Assembly (NCBI GenBank): GCA_964196195.1
Contig: CAXMSE010000105.1
Coordinates: 1-39,833, forward strand
Length of the DNA stretch: 39,833 nt
Direction: 5' to 3'
Source of the DNA: OFTM10 sp964196195
GTDB taxonomy: Bacteria; Actinomycetota; Acidimicrobiia; Acidimicrobiales; Aldehydirespiratoraceae
Position 1 is the first letter of the stretch, and each line of letters starts with the position of its first letter. The position numbers were made by a program, and so were the translations under genes. Under the pieces are notes generated by a model. It did not search any database. It saw nothing but the letters and a program-made list of their open reading frames with translations, and was not told where the DNA came from. Positions 23,573-32,237 of the stretch are shown here, piece after piece.

Positions 23573-25039
23573 ATGAGTCTTTACAAGCGTCTACATGAGG
23601 TCCAGCAGGGCGCCGACGATGCGTCTGCCGCGGCCCCTGCAGCAGCTGGCGCTCCAGCTGACGGCGCGGCCGGAGGCTCCGCCGGAGGCCCCGTCGGCGG
23701 GTTGGCTGCGGCTGCGAAGGCGGCACGAACCACTCCGGGTGGGAGAGTGCGTCGCGACCCCGTCCTCGACGAGCTTCGCCAGCGGATTCATCACAGCCTG
23801 ATCGAAGAGCTGGGCCCGATCCTCTACGACAGCCGACTGTCCGAGGAGGACCTTCGCAAGAAGGTCCACGAGCAGTTGCATGCCGCGCTGGCCCAGGAGA
23901 GGGCACCGCTGTCGGCATCCGATAAGGCTCAACTGATCCAGGATGTCTCCGACGACATCCTCGGGTATGGCCCCATCGACCCCCTGCTGCGCGACGACGA
24001 TGTGTCCGAAATCATGGTCAACGGACCCGATTCGGTCTATGTGGAGCGCGAAGGCAAGCTCACCAAGGACCCCGTCACGTTCGTCGATGAGGCTCACCTG
24101 CGGCGCATCATCGACAAGATCGTGGGCCAGGTCGGTCGTCGAATCGATGAGTCGACACCCATGTGTGACGCTCGTCTCCCCGACGGCTCCCGTGTGAACG
24201 CGATCATCTCGCCTCTCACCATCGGCGGTCCCTTCCTCACCATTCGTAAGTTCAAGGCCGATCCGCTTCAGGTAGACGACCTGATCCGCTTCGGTACCTT
24301 CGACGCCAACGCTGCGCGCTTCCTGCAGGCTTGCGTGGTGGGTCGCCTCAACATCATCGTTTCTGGTGGTACCGGCACCGGTAAGACCACAACTCTGAAT
24401 GTGCTGTCGTCGTTCATCCCCTCCGACGAGCGAATCGTCACCGTGGAGGATGCCAAGGAGCTCCAGCTCCACCAGGACCATGTCCTCTGCATGGAGACCA
24501 GGCCCCCCAACATCGAAGGTCGCGGCCAGGTCACCATTCGCGACCTGGTCAAGAACTGTCTGCGTATGCGTCCTGATCGAATCGTCGTAGGGGAGTGCCG
24601 CGCCGGTGAGGCCCTCGACATGTTGCAGGCTATGAACACCGGCCACGACGGGTCTCTCACCACCGTCCACGCCAACACGCCGCGAGACACCCTCAGCCGC
24701 CTCGAGACCCTTACCCTGATGGCCGGCTTCGATCTCCCCGTGCGTGCGATTCGGGAGCAGATGGCATCGGCGATCGATGTCATCATCCAGATCGCCCGCC
24801 TGCGAGATGGTAGTCGTCGTGTCACTCACATCACCGAGGTACAGGGCATGGAGGGCGATGTGATCACCCTTCAAGACATTTTCATGTTCGATTTCAGCGC
24901 CGGCGTCGACGACGATGGGCGATACCGCGGCACCATGCAACCCACCGGTATCCGTCCCAAGTTCGCTGAGAAGCTGGCCGCTGAGGGCATCAGGCTCGGG
25001 CCGGAGACCTTCCAGCCCGGCCCTGCGGTGGCCAAGTGA
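23573..25039 (+). CDS. tadA: Tad pilus assembly ATPase TadA/CpaF
   Basis: The 488-residue secretion ATPase of the type II/IV family powers Flp pilus extension (and possibly retraction). A low-complexity Ala/Gly/Pro N-terminus (residues 10-60) is followed by the N-terminal domain (LLRDDDVSEIMVNGPDSVYV) and the RecA-like core. The core has Walker A GGTGTGKTT (K271), an Asp box near VTVEDAKELQ and a Walker B/His-box region (RPDRIVVGECRAGEALDMLQ, GHDGSLTTVHANTP). ATG 23573 follows GAGGAG. Its stop overlaps the start of the VWA-TadB gene (GTGA). Confidence 0.95.
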   Translation: MSLYKRLHEVQQGADDASAAAPAAAGAPADGAAGGSAGGPVGGLAAAAKAARTTPGGRVRRDPVLDELRQRIHHSLIEELGPILYDSRLSEEDLRKKVHEQLHAALAQERAPLSASDKAQLIQDVSDDILGYGPIDPLLRDDDVSEIMVNGPDSVYVEREGKLTKDPVTFVDEAHLRRIIDKIVGQVGRRIDESTPMCDARLPDGSRVNAIISPLTIGGPFLTIRKFKADPLQVDDLIRFGTFDANAARFLQACVVGRLNIIVSGGTGTGKTTTLNVLSSFIPSDERIVTVEDAKELQLHQDHVLCMETRPPNIEGRGQVTIRDLVKNCLRMRPDRIVVGECRAGEALDMLQAMNTGHDGSLTTVHANTPRDTLSRLETLTLMAGFDLPVRAIREQMASAIDVIIQIARLRDGSRRVTHITEVQGMEGDVITLQDIFMFDFSAGVDDDGRYRGTMQPTGIRPKFAEKLAAEGIRLGPETFQPGPAVAK

Positions 25040-26982
25040 CCGGTCCAGCTTCGGCCGCACGCCGACGAGGCCTGGTTGGTCTCTTCGTCGCGGTTCTCTT
25101 GCTGGTGGCGGCCACGGCCGCGCCGGCCGCGTTCGCGCAGGAAGAAGTCCCCGCGGCGACACCACCCGAGCTCCTGATGGTCGATGCCACCGGGGAACCC
25201 TTCCTGGTCGTGCGCACCCCCGAACCGCCATCAAAGATCGATATCACGGTCGATGGACTTCCGGTTCAGGCGTCCAACCCCATCTCGGTGGCCGCGTCGA
25301 GTCTCGACGTCCAGACAATCCTGGTGATCGACAACAGTGCCGAATCGTCGGAATTCCTCGACTCATTCATCGCCTCGGCCAGTGACTATGTGCGTCGCGC
25401 TCCGAGCAGCGAGCAGATCGCGGTGTGGACTACCGGTGGTGGAGCTCGCCTGCGGGTCGGACTCAACACCGAGCACGACCGCACCCAAGAAATCGTGGAG
25501 AACATCGTCACTGCGTCCGGCGCCAACCATCTCTGGGACAGCGTCCGAGGCGGCGTTCTCGACTTCGTCGACAGCGTGCCCGGCGCCACCAACGTGATCG
25601 TGCTCACGGCCAACGTCGACGACGGATCGGTATCGAGCGCGGCGGAATCTCGCGGCGCGGTGCTGAGCGCAGATGCTTCGGCCTTCCTCGTTTCGGCCGC
25701 TGAGTCGGTTTCGGTGGCGGAGAAGCGGTTCGTCGACGTGACGCCCGGCGGCGCCTATGCCGAAACCACCGAACTCGATGAGATCGCCGGATATGGAGCC
25801 TCGATCAGCCAGGTCATCGCCTCCACGTGGGCCGTTGCCTTCTCCGGTGACCCGGTCGAATCTGGCACCTCGATCGCCGTGCAGGTCGATGAGGCCACTA
25901 TCAACGCCACCTTCTCGGTTGGGGCGGTGACCTCGGGTCGAGCTCTGGCCCCGATTGCCGCACCCAGAGCCTCGACCCTGCCGGGTCTGGGATTCCTCGA
26001 GGGCGACACCGGCCGCAACCTCGGCCTGATTCTGGGCACAGTCGCAGCCGCCCTTGGCGCCTACTCGATAGCGATGCTCTTCCAGAAGGAACGCTCGGGT
26101 CTCGACGACGTTCTCCAGGCCTACGCCGACCCCTCCGCCAACGCCCTCGCGGCCGACGCGGAGAAAGGCGGCTTCGCCAAGAACCTGTTCATGAAGCGAG
26201 CGGTGGAGATCAGCGAGGGCATCGCCTCCCGCCGAGGCACTCTGCAACGCTCGGAGGCCTTGCTCGAGCGTGCCGATATGCCACTGCGAGTGGGTGAAGC
26301 TCTCACGGCCTATGCGGGCATCGTGCTCGCCTCGTTGGCGTTCGGCTTGGTCTTCATCGGCGGCCTTCCAGGGCTCTTGATCTTCGGCGCCATGGGGATG
26401 CTCCTGCCTCCTGCGATCGTTCGTTTCAAGGCCAATCGTCGCACCAAGAAGTTCATGGCCCTGCTGCCCGACACCCTCCAGCTCTTGTCGTCGACCCTCA
26501 AGGCCGGCTACTCCTTCATGCAGGGCGTGGAGGCTGTTTCCCAAGAGGTCGCCGACCCGATGGGTAGTGAGCTGAGACGCATCGTCACCGAAGCACAGCT
26601 GGGTCGACCGCTCGAAGATGCCATGGACGCGTCGGCCGAGCGGATGGAATCCGACGACTTCGCCTGGGCCGTCATGGCTGTGAAGATTCAGCGCGAAGTC
26701 GGTGGCAACTTGTCGGAGCTGCTGTTGACGGTGGGCGAGACGATGACCGAGCGCGAACGCCTGCGCCGTGATGTGGCCGCTCTCACCGCGGAAGGCAAGA
26801 TGAGCGCGATTGTGCTCGGCGTGCTGCCGATCCTGCTCGGCATGGCCATGTGGGCCATGAACCCCGAATACATCAACACCCTGTTCACCGATTCGCTGGG
26901 CAAGATCCTGCTCGGCGCGTCCGTCTTCGCTGCCCTGGCGGGCTTCGCGTGGATGAAGAAGATCATCTCAATCGAAATCTGA
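25036..26982 (+). CDS. tadB: fusion of a VWA-like domain with TadB (T2SSF membrane domain)
   Basis: At 648 residues this is about twice the usual TadB. It starts with a signal peptide or anchor (GLFVAVLLLVAATAAPAAFA). The outer part (about 65-300) resembles a von Willebrand A domain: TILVIDNSAESSEF gives a DxSxxS pattern in place of the DxSxS metal site, and ATNVIVLTANVDDG a later strand. After a helix at about 330-350 the TadB core follows (residues 375-648): ERADMPLRVGEALTAY, the T2SSF motif LLPDTLQLLSSTLKAGYSF and two C-terminal membrane helices. GTG 25036 overlaps tadA. TadB forms the inner-membrane platform with TadC. Confidence 0.88.
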   Translation: MTGPASAARRRGLVGLFVAVLLLVAATAAPAAFAQEEVPAATPPELLMVDATGEPFLVVRTPEPPSKIDITVDGLPVQASNPISVAASSLDVQTILVIDNSAESSEFLDSFIASASDYVRRAPSSEQIAVWTTGGGARLRVGLNTEHDRTQEIVENIVTASGANHLWDSVRGGVLDFVDSVPGATNVIVLTANVDDGSVSSAAESRGAVLSADASAFLVSAAESVSVAEKRFVDVTPGGAYAETTELDEIAGYGASISQVIASTWAVAFSGDPVESGTSIAVQVDEATINATFSVGAVTSGRALAPIAAPRASTLPGLGFLEGDTGRNLGLILGTVAAALGAYSIAMLFQKERSGLDDVLQAYADPSANALAADAEKGGFAKNLFMKRAVEISEGIASRRGTLQRSEALLERADMPLRVGEALTAYAGIVLASLAFGLVFIGGLPGLLIFGAMGMLLPPAIVRFKANRRTKKFMALLPDTLQLLSSTLKAGYSFMQGVEAVSQEVADPMGSELRRIVTEAQLGRPLEDAMDASAERMESDDFAWAVMAVKIQREVGGNLSELLLTVGETMTERERLRRDVAALTAEGKMSAIVLGVLPILLGMAMWAMNPEYINTLFTDSLGKILLGASVFAALAGFAWMKKIISIEI

Positions 26983-26989
26983 GGCCATA

Positions 26990-27919
26990 GTGTTTGATCT
27001 CGATCCCCAAATCGCTGCGTATCTGTTCGGTGGTGGCCTTGCGCTGGCCATCTGGGCAGTCGCGTCGCAGGCGCATGAGAAGTCGGTGGTGCGCGAGTCC
27101 CTCAGGGCCCTCGACGACTATGAGCTCGACAGTGTTCGAGATCAGGAGCTGCTGAACCCGCTGGCCGAACGGGCCCTGATGCCGGTTCTCGGCCTTCTCA
27201 CCTCTATCGGCCGTCGGCTGACGCCGGTCGGCTACGTCGATGGTGTCCGCCACAAGTTTGTCCTCTCGGGGCGCCCGTCGGCAGCCAGCGTCGATCGATT
27301 CCTGGCCATCCGTGTGGTCACGGTGGTGATGGTGCCGGTGTCCTTGTGGTTCTTCTACATCCTCAACCCGATCGGGTTCGCCGGAAAGACCCAGATGGGC
27401 GTGGCGCTGTTGTCCGCACTGGTCCTGATCCTGGGTCCCGATGCCCGGCTCAACCGCGCCGTCGACGAACGCAAGGCCGATGTACTGCGGGGTCTACCCG
27501 ACGTGATCGACCTTCTGGTGATCAGCGTCGAGGCCGGTCTCGGCTTCGAGCAGGCACTCCAGCGCGTTGTCCTTTCGGTGGAGGGTCCCCTCGCTGATGA
27601 GTTCAGCCGAATGCTGGGCGAGGTTCGAGCCGGCTCCACCCGAGCCGATGCGATGAGGGCGATGGACAACCGCATAGAGGTAGCCGAGGTCCGCAGCTTC
27701 GTTCTCGCCATCCTGCAGGCCGACACCTTCGGTGTGTCGATCGGTCGGGTACTGCGTTCCCAGGCCGAAGAGATGCGCATCAAGCGCCGCCAGCTTGCTC
27801 AGGAGAAGGCCCAGAAGGCTCCGGTCAAGATGTTGATCCCGATGGTGTTCTGCATCTTCCCGGCCCTGTTCACAATCGTGCTCGGGCCTGCCGTCATCCG
27901 CATTTCCAATAACTTCTGA
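26990..27919 (+). CDS. tadC: Tad pilus inner-membrane platform protein TadC
   Basis: The 309-residue protein has an N-terminal helix (YLFGGGLALAIWAVASQA), a pair of helices in the middle (VVTVVMVPVSLWFFYIL and MGVALLSALVLILG) and a last helix (MLIPMVFCIFPALFTIVLGP). Between them lies the T2SSF domain (GLPDVIDLLVISVEAGLGFE), followed by QAEEMRIKRRQLAQEKAQKA, the highly conserved TadC end. It begins at GTG 26990, seven bases after tadB, and pairs with TadB. Confidence 0.92.
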   Translation: MFDLDPQIAAYLFGGGLALAIWAVASQAHEKSVVRESLRALDDYELDSVRDQELLNPLAERALMPVLGLLTSIGRRLTPVGYVDGVRHKFVLSGRPSAASVDRFLAIRVVTVVMVPVSLWFFYILNPIGFAGKTQMGVALLSALVLILGPDARLNRAVDERKADVLRGLPDVIDLLVISVEAGLGFEQALQRVVLSVEGPLADEFSRMLGEVRAGSTRADAMRAMDNRIEVAEVRSFVLAILQADTFGVSIGRVLRSQAEEMRIKRRQLAQEKAQKAPVKMLIPMVFCIFPALFTIVLGPAVIRISNNF

Positions 27920-27927
27920 GTCGATCC

Positions 27928-29352
27928 ATGACGGCCAATGCGTCCGTCGAATCGGTCACATCCAGACGCCCGACGCTGGCGTCGCTGCTGGGGCTGGGTG
28001 CCGTGCTGGTCGGTGTGGGCATCGGAGCTCAGCGGCTCGGTGACAACAGCTTTCTCACCCACCTGGCGACCGGACGCGAGATGCTCGACTCGGGCATTGT
28101 GCGTCACGACGTCTTCACGTGGACATCGTCGGGTGAGCCGCTGGTCATACAGAGCTGGCTGGCGTCGCTCACCTACGCGGTGATCGACGACCTCGCCGGT
28201 TTCCACGGTCTTCGCTTCTTGATGGCCTTGCTCACAGCGATGATCGCGGGGCTCGCCTGGTTGCTCACCGATCGGGCGGGGTCTCTCGAGAATCGTGTCC
28301 TGATCATGGCGCCGACCCTGTTGATCGGTCTGAGGGCGTGGACCGAGCGTCCCTTGCTCTTCGCTTTTGTGCTGCTCGCGCTCACGCTGGTGATGGCAGA
28401 GGGCCGCGGGGATACTCGATGGCTCGTGCTGGTCGGGATCATCTGGGTCAACGTGCATGGCAGTTGGCCTCTAGGTCTGGTGCTTCTCGGCGCTCGGTGG
28501 TTCGGTGCACGACTCGATAGGCGACCGGCGTCGCGAGACAAGGTGAGCTTCGCCTGGCTCGGCACGGGCCTGCTGGTCGGTGGTGTGCTGAACCCTTACG
28601 GGCCTGCGATGTTGTTGTTTCCGCTCGAGCTTCTCGGCAAGCGCGACACGCTGGAGTTCGTGTCCGAATGGCAGGCGAGCAGCTTCCAGACCATGTGGAC
28701 CAGAGCCTTTCTCCTGTTGATCATGGGACTGGTGGTCGCCGCCAAGCGGGCGGGATGGCAGCTCGTTCTACCCGCCATCATCTTCGCGATTGCGGCCCTG
28801 CTCAGCGCCAGGAACATTCCGGTGGCTGCGATCGTGTTGCTCCCCACTCTCGCCAGTGGCCTGCCGGCATGGAGGGGCATCGATGCCCGGCGGACGTCAT
28901 CGGCCATCGATCTCGCGGCAGGGCTTCTCGTAGTGTTGGTGATCGCCTTCCCGCTGGTGGCGATTCGCGGCCCACACATCGACGTCGACCGCTATCCGGT
29001 GGCGGCGGTAGATGCCATGGAGGATCTCGGCCTCGGTCCGGACGAGGTGAACGTCGTTCATCAGGACTTTGTGGGCAACTATCTCGACCTACGTTACGGC
29101 GCCGGCGAGGCCACATGGATCGACGATCGTTTTGAGCTTCACGAGCATCAACTGGTGCTCGACTATGTGGCGCTACTCAGGGGTGAGCCCGAATGGGCTG
29201 AGGTGCTGAATCACCACCGGCCCGCCGCCCTGTTGTGGGAGTCCGATCGTGTCCTGGTCGAGTTGGCGACCTCGGCGGGTGATTGGGTCGAGGTGTGGAG
29301 CGACGAAGACTGGTCGGTGCTGTGCCTGGCCGACTCTCCCCTGTGTCAATAG
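27928..29352 (+). CDS. polytopic membrane protein, possible GT-C-type glycosyltransferase
   Basis: The 474-residue protein has about ten predicted membrane helices (for example LASLLGLGAVLVGVGIG, FLMALLTAMIAGLAWLL, LLVVLVIAFPLVAI) and a soluble C-terminus of about 120 residues (VAAVDAMEDLGLGPDEVNVV, ATWIDDRFELHEHQLVLDYV). The early loop between helices 1 and 2 (GDNSFLTHLATGREMLDSGI, VFTWTSSGEP) and the overall plan resemble GT-C glycosyltransferases and related actinobacterial membrane proteins. No catalytic residue can be assigned with certainty. It starts 8 bases after tadC and so belongs to the pilus transcription unit; a role in pilin or surface glycosylation is possible but unproven. Confidence 0.65.
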   Translation: MTANASVESVTSRRPTLASLLGLGAVLVGVGIGAQRLGDNSFLTHLATGREMLDSGIVRHDVFTWTSSGEPLVIQSWLASLTYAVIDDLAGFHGLRFLMALLTAMIAGLAWLLTDRAGSLENRVLIMAPTLLIGLRAWTERPLLFAFVLLALTLVMAEGRGDTRWLVLVGIIWVNVHGSWPLGLVLLGARWFGARLDRRPASRDKVSFAWLGTGLLVGGVLNPYGPAMLLFPLELLGKRDTLEFVSEWQASSFQTMWTRAFLLLIMGLVVAAKRAGWQLVLPAIIFAIAALLSARNIPVAAIVLLPTLASGLPAWRGIDARRTSSAIDLAAGLLVVLVIAFPLVAIRGPHIDVDRYPVAAVDAMEDLGLGPDEVNVVHQDFVGNYLDLRYGAGEATWIDDRFELHEHQLVLDYVALLRGEPEWAEVLNHHRPAALLWESDRVLVELATSAGDWVEVWSDEDWSVLCLADSPLCQ

Positions 29353-29439
29353 CCCCATTCGGTGCCCCAACTCCTCCCGATCGCGTAGCGGTGGCCGATG
29401 GGGAACGCAGTGTTCAGGAGGTAGACCGCCATCGATACC

Positions 29440-31257
29440 TTGAGTGATACCCAGAGTCCTGTGGAGGCATCACCCGAAGACGCCGTTGCCGACCCCGCCC
29501 GCACGCGCGGACGGTCTCGGCGGTTTGGGGCGTGGAAGCGGCCGGTGGCGCGTCTCGGGCGTGCCAGTGATGGCTACGACCCGACTGGCCCCGGCATGGT
29601 TGATCGAATCGACCGTGTCGCCACATTTGCTCCGGCCATTCTCGCGATTCGTTGGGGAATGACGGCCGTCTCGTTGGCCCTGTCGGCCAACGCGTTCGTG
29701 CAAAGAGACTGGCGGATCGTGCTCTGGTGCATGGCGGTGGTGAGCTACACCGTCGTCAGAACGGTGAGCCCGCTTCGTTATGTCGGAAACCTGCGTTCCC
29801 TGTTCGAGGTGGTCGGCGAGATCGCGTTCCACGTGGTGGCCGTCGCGGCCACCGACTACTGGGAGTCTCCGTTCGTCTTCTTGCTGATGACCGCGATTGT
29901 GGTGGCCGGGTTCGCTCGGGGCTTTGGTTTTGGCCTGAGAATCGCCATTGGCGCCGGCGCGGCGATAAGCCTGGCCGACGCTTTCCGGCCCGGATACGAG
30001 ACCCAGGATCTTCGCATCTCGCTGCAATGGTCTGCGGTGCTGCTACTCGTTGGAGTGGTGGCCGGTTACGCCCGTCGGATCAGCGGCGAAGCCGACCGTC
30101 AACACTCTCTGGCTCTCGACCGGCTCGATCGGCTGAGCGATGCCAACGCCCTGCTTTTCTCGCTGCATCGGGTGGCCCAGACACTTCCGGCCTCGCTCGA
30201 TCTGGGCGATGTGCTCGACACCACTGTCACCCGCCTTCGTGGTCTGGTCGACTTCGACGCAGTGGCCGTCCTCGTCTTCGACGACACCGACGCAAGCTGG
30301 CAGGTGATCCGCCGGGAAGGCGCATCTCTCCCGAACCGCCTCGGCCCCACAGAACTGCCGCGACCCCTGATGGAAGCGATGTCGTCGAACAAGATCGTAG
30401 AGATCGGCGACCTCTCCCAGCCGCGGGGACCGGGAATCTCTCCTACATCATCGTCGGGTATCTACTCCGTGCTTCCCGCTCGCGGCTCGATCATCGGCTT
30501 GCTCGCGGTCGAATCCCGCCGGCCGGGCGCATTCGGCAGGCGCGACATCGAACTGCTCAACGGTTTCGTCGAGCCTGTCGCTTTGGCGATCGACAATGCC
30601 CGCTGGTTCAGCAGGCTCCGCACTGTGGGCGCCGACGAGGAGCGCACACGAATTGCTCGCGACCTCCACGACAACATCGGCCAGTCCCTGGCCTACCTCG
30701 CTTTCGAACTCGACCGCATCGTCAGCAAGGAAGGCAAGGGCGACGAGGTCGGGCCTTCTCTCGACCAGCTCCGTGGAGATCTCCGCGGCGTGATCGGCGA
30801 GGTGCGTGACACTCTCTACGATTTGCGCACCGATGTGTCTGAAGGGATCGAGATCGGTGAGGTACTGGAGCAGTTCGCGGCCCGGCTGATGGAGCGCACC
30901 GACCTTGAGATCCGGGTCTACGCCGACCGCAGCGGCCAGCGTCTGCCCCTGTTACAGGAGCGCGAGATGTGGCGCATCGCCCAGGAGGCGCTCGTAAATG
31001 TCGAGCGTCATGCCAAGGCGCGAGGCGCAGCCGTTCGCTGGCGCTGTGACGGTGAGGCCGGAGCCCTCGAGATCGCCGACGACGGGGTGGGATTCCCGGC
31101 GGGCAAGGCGGGCCGAATCGACAGCTACGGGATGATGGGTATGAGAGAGCGTGCGTCGAGCATCGGCGCAACGCTCGAAGTCCACTCTGAAGAGGGGAGA
31201 GGCACCGTAATCCGCTGCTTCCTTCCTGCCGACCCCGGATCAAACAGGAGGGCGTGA
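29440..31257 (+). CDS. membrane sensor histidine kinase (NarL-partner type) with GAF domain
   Basis: The 605-residue kinase has six or so helices between residues 60 and 210 (AILAIRWGMTAVSLALSANA, AVLLLVGVVAGYA), a GAF domain at about 255-390 (LDLGDVLDTTVTRLRGLVDF) and a HisKA_3 domain with phospho-accepting H410 (RIARDLHDNIGQ). The HATPase_c domain has EALVNVERHAKA (N box), ADDGVGFPAG (G1) and GMMGMRERA. This is the class that partners NarL/LuxR regulators, and one follows at 31411. TTG 29440 is the only usual start nearby, but the AGGAGG at 29416-29421 points to ATC at 29431. Confidence 0.9.
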   Translation: MSDTQSPVEASPEDAVADPARTRGRSRRFGAWKRPVARLGRASDGYDPTGPGMVDRIDRVATFAPAILAIRWGMTAVSLALSANAFVQRDWRIVLWCMAVVSYTVVRTVSPLRYVGNLRSLFEVVGEIAFHVVAVAATDYWESPFVFLLMTAIVVAGFARGFGFGLRIAIGAGAAISLADAFRPGYETQDLRISLQWSAVLLLVGVVAGYARRISGEADRQHSLALDRLDRLSDANALLFSLHRVAQTLPASLDLGDVLDTTVTRLRGLVDFDAVAVLVFDDTDASWQVIRREGASLPNRLGPTELPRPLMEAMSSNKIVEIGDLSQPRGPGISPTSSSGIYSVLPARGSIIGLLAVESRRPGAFGRRDIELLNGFVEPVALAIDNARWFSRLRTVGADEERTRIARDLHDNIGQSLAYLAFELDRIVSKEGKGDEVGPSLDQLRGDLRGVIGEVRDTLYDLRTDVSEGIEIGEVLEQFAARLMERTDLEIRVYADRSGQRLPLLQEREMWRIAQEALVNVERHAKARGAAVRWRCDGEAGALEIADDGVGFPAGKAGRIDSYGMMGMRERASSIGATLEVHSEEGRGTVIRCFLPADPGSNRRA

Positions 31258-31333
31258 GTTGCACCGGAAAACCGCCAGGGGTGAGGTCAATAGGCCACAG
31301 GTCCTAATGAACCGTGGTGCCCGACCGATGGAA

Positions 31334-31353
31334 CCATGGGTTGGAGACAACCC
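31334..31353. promoter_or_regulatory. dyad half-site and hairpin before the regulator gene
   Basis: CCATGGGTTGG at 31334-31344 matches the CCATGGATTGG arm of the dyad at 32158-32191 with one difference. It overlaps a 6-bp hairpin (GGGTTG/CAACCC, 31338-31353). It lies 58 bases before the regulator's ATG, a place fit for an operator. Confidence 0.35.
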
Positions 31354-31410
31354 GCAAGACAGAGTGCGGCATGAAACGGGCGCACCGGTAGCTCAAGGAA
31401 ACAAGCAGAG

Positions 31411-32055
31411 ATGACCATTCGCCTGATGCTCGCTGATGACCACCGGATGCTCCGGGAAGGACTCAGCCGTTCCATGTCGGAGCACGGCTTCGACGTCGTG
31501 GGCGAGGCCCGCGATGGCGCCGAGGCAGTAAGCATGGCTTGCAGCCTGACCCCCGACGTGATCTTGATGGATGTATCGATGCCGGAGATGGACGGCGTCG
31601 AAGCATGTCGCCAGGTCCGATTGTCGGTGCCTGGCACCAAGATCGTGATGCTCACGATGCACGCTGATCAAGAGGTTCTGGCGAACGCCATCCGGGCCGG
31701 TGCCTGTGGCTACCTGGTGAAGGACTGCTCGACCGAAGAGATCGCGGGTGCAGTGCGCATGGCGTCGAACGGCGACACGGCACTCTCACCCCAGCTTGCC
31801 GCTTCGATGCTCGATGAAGTTCGCAAGCTCGACAGGGCGCCCACCCGTGAAGAGCGTGTGGTCACCAAGCGCGAGGAGGAAGTTCTCCAGTCGATCGCTG
31901 ATGGCTGCTCGACTTCTGAGGTGGCCGACCAGATGTACATCAGCCAGAAGACGGTGAAGAACCATCTGGCGTCGATCTACCAGAAGCTCGATGCCAGGGA
32001 TCGCACCCAGGCCGTGCTGCAGGCCGTCCGTATGGGCATCGTTTCGCTGGAGTGA
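31411..32055 (+). CDS. NarL/LuxR-family response regulator
   Basis: This 214-residue regulator has a receiver domain with pocket MLADDHRMLREGL, phosphoacceptor D54 (ILMDVSMPEMDG), switch T (VMLTMHADQ) and K (YLVKDCS). A LuxR-type helix-turn-helix follows at about residues 148-210 (REEEVLQSIADGCSTSEVAD, KTVKNHLASIYQKLDARDRT). AAGGA lies upstream of the ATG. It is the obvious partner of the kinase ending 153 bases earlier. The intergenic gap contains half of the dyad found before the pilin gene, suggesting autoregulation and control of the pilin. Confidence 0.92.
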   Translation: MTIRLMLADDHRMLREGLSRSMSEHGFDVVGEARDGAEAVSMACSLTPDVILMDVSMPEMDGVEACRQVRLSVPGTKIVMLTMHADQEVLANAIRAGACGYLVKDCSTEEIAGAVRMASNGDTALSPQLAASMLDEVRKLDRAPTREERVVTKREEEVLQSIADGCSTSEVADQMYISQKTVKNHLASIYQKLDARDRTQAVLQAVRMGIVSLE

Positions 32056-32084
32056 TACTGGGTCGGTTCTGAGATTTGATTGCT

Positions 32085-32111
32085 GAATCACCGTCCTGAG
32101 GGCGGTGATTC
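32085..32111 (+). terminator. hairpin terminator after the NarL-type regulator
   Basis: GAATCACCGTCC and GGGCGGTGATTC pair almost fully around a TGA loop, followed by GCCGTTTT. It lies 30 bases after the regulator stop and separates the two-component genes from the pilin gene, which therefore needs its own promoter. Confidence 0.8.
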
Positions 32112-32157
32112 GCCGTTTTGGGTCCCCGGACAACGGCCCCGACCGTGGGTCATCGTG

Positions 32158-32191
32158 CCCAATCCATGGGATTGACGACCCATGGATTGGG
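32158..32191. promoter_or_regulatory. perfect 13-bp inverted repeat upstream of the Flp pilin gene
   Basis: CCCAATCCATGGG (32158-32170) and its exact complement (32179-32191) are separated by 8 bases. A candidate -10 box TATAGC lies at 32204-32209, so the dyad covers the -35 area, as expected for an activator site. A second palindrome GACACGTGTC follows at 32217-32226. The likely ligand is the NarL-type regulator encoded just upstream; this is inferred from position and the shared half-site at 31334. Confidence 0.6.
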
Positions 32192-32237
32192 TCGAACGGT
32201 CCATATAGCGGTGCCTGACACGTGTCGAAGGAACTAC

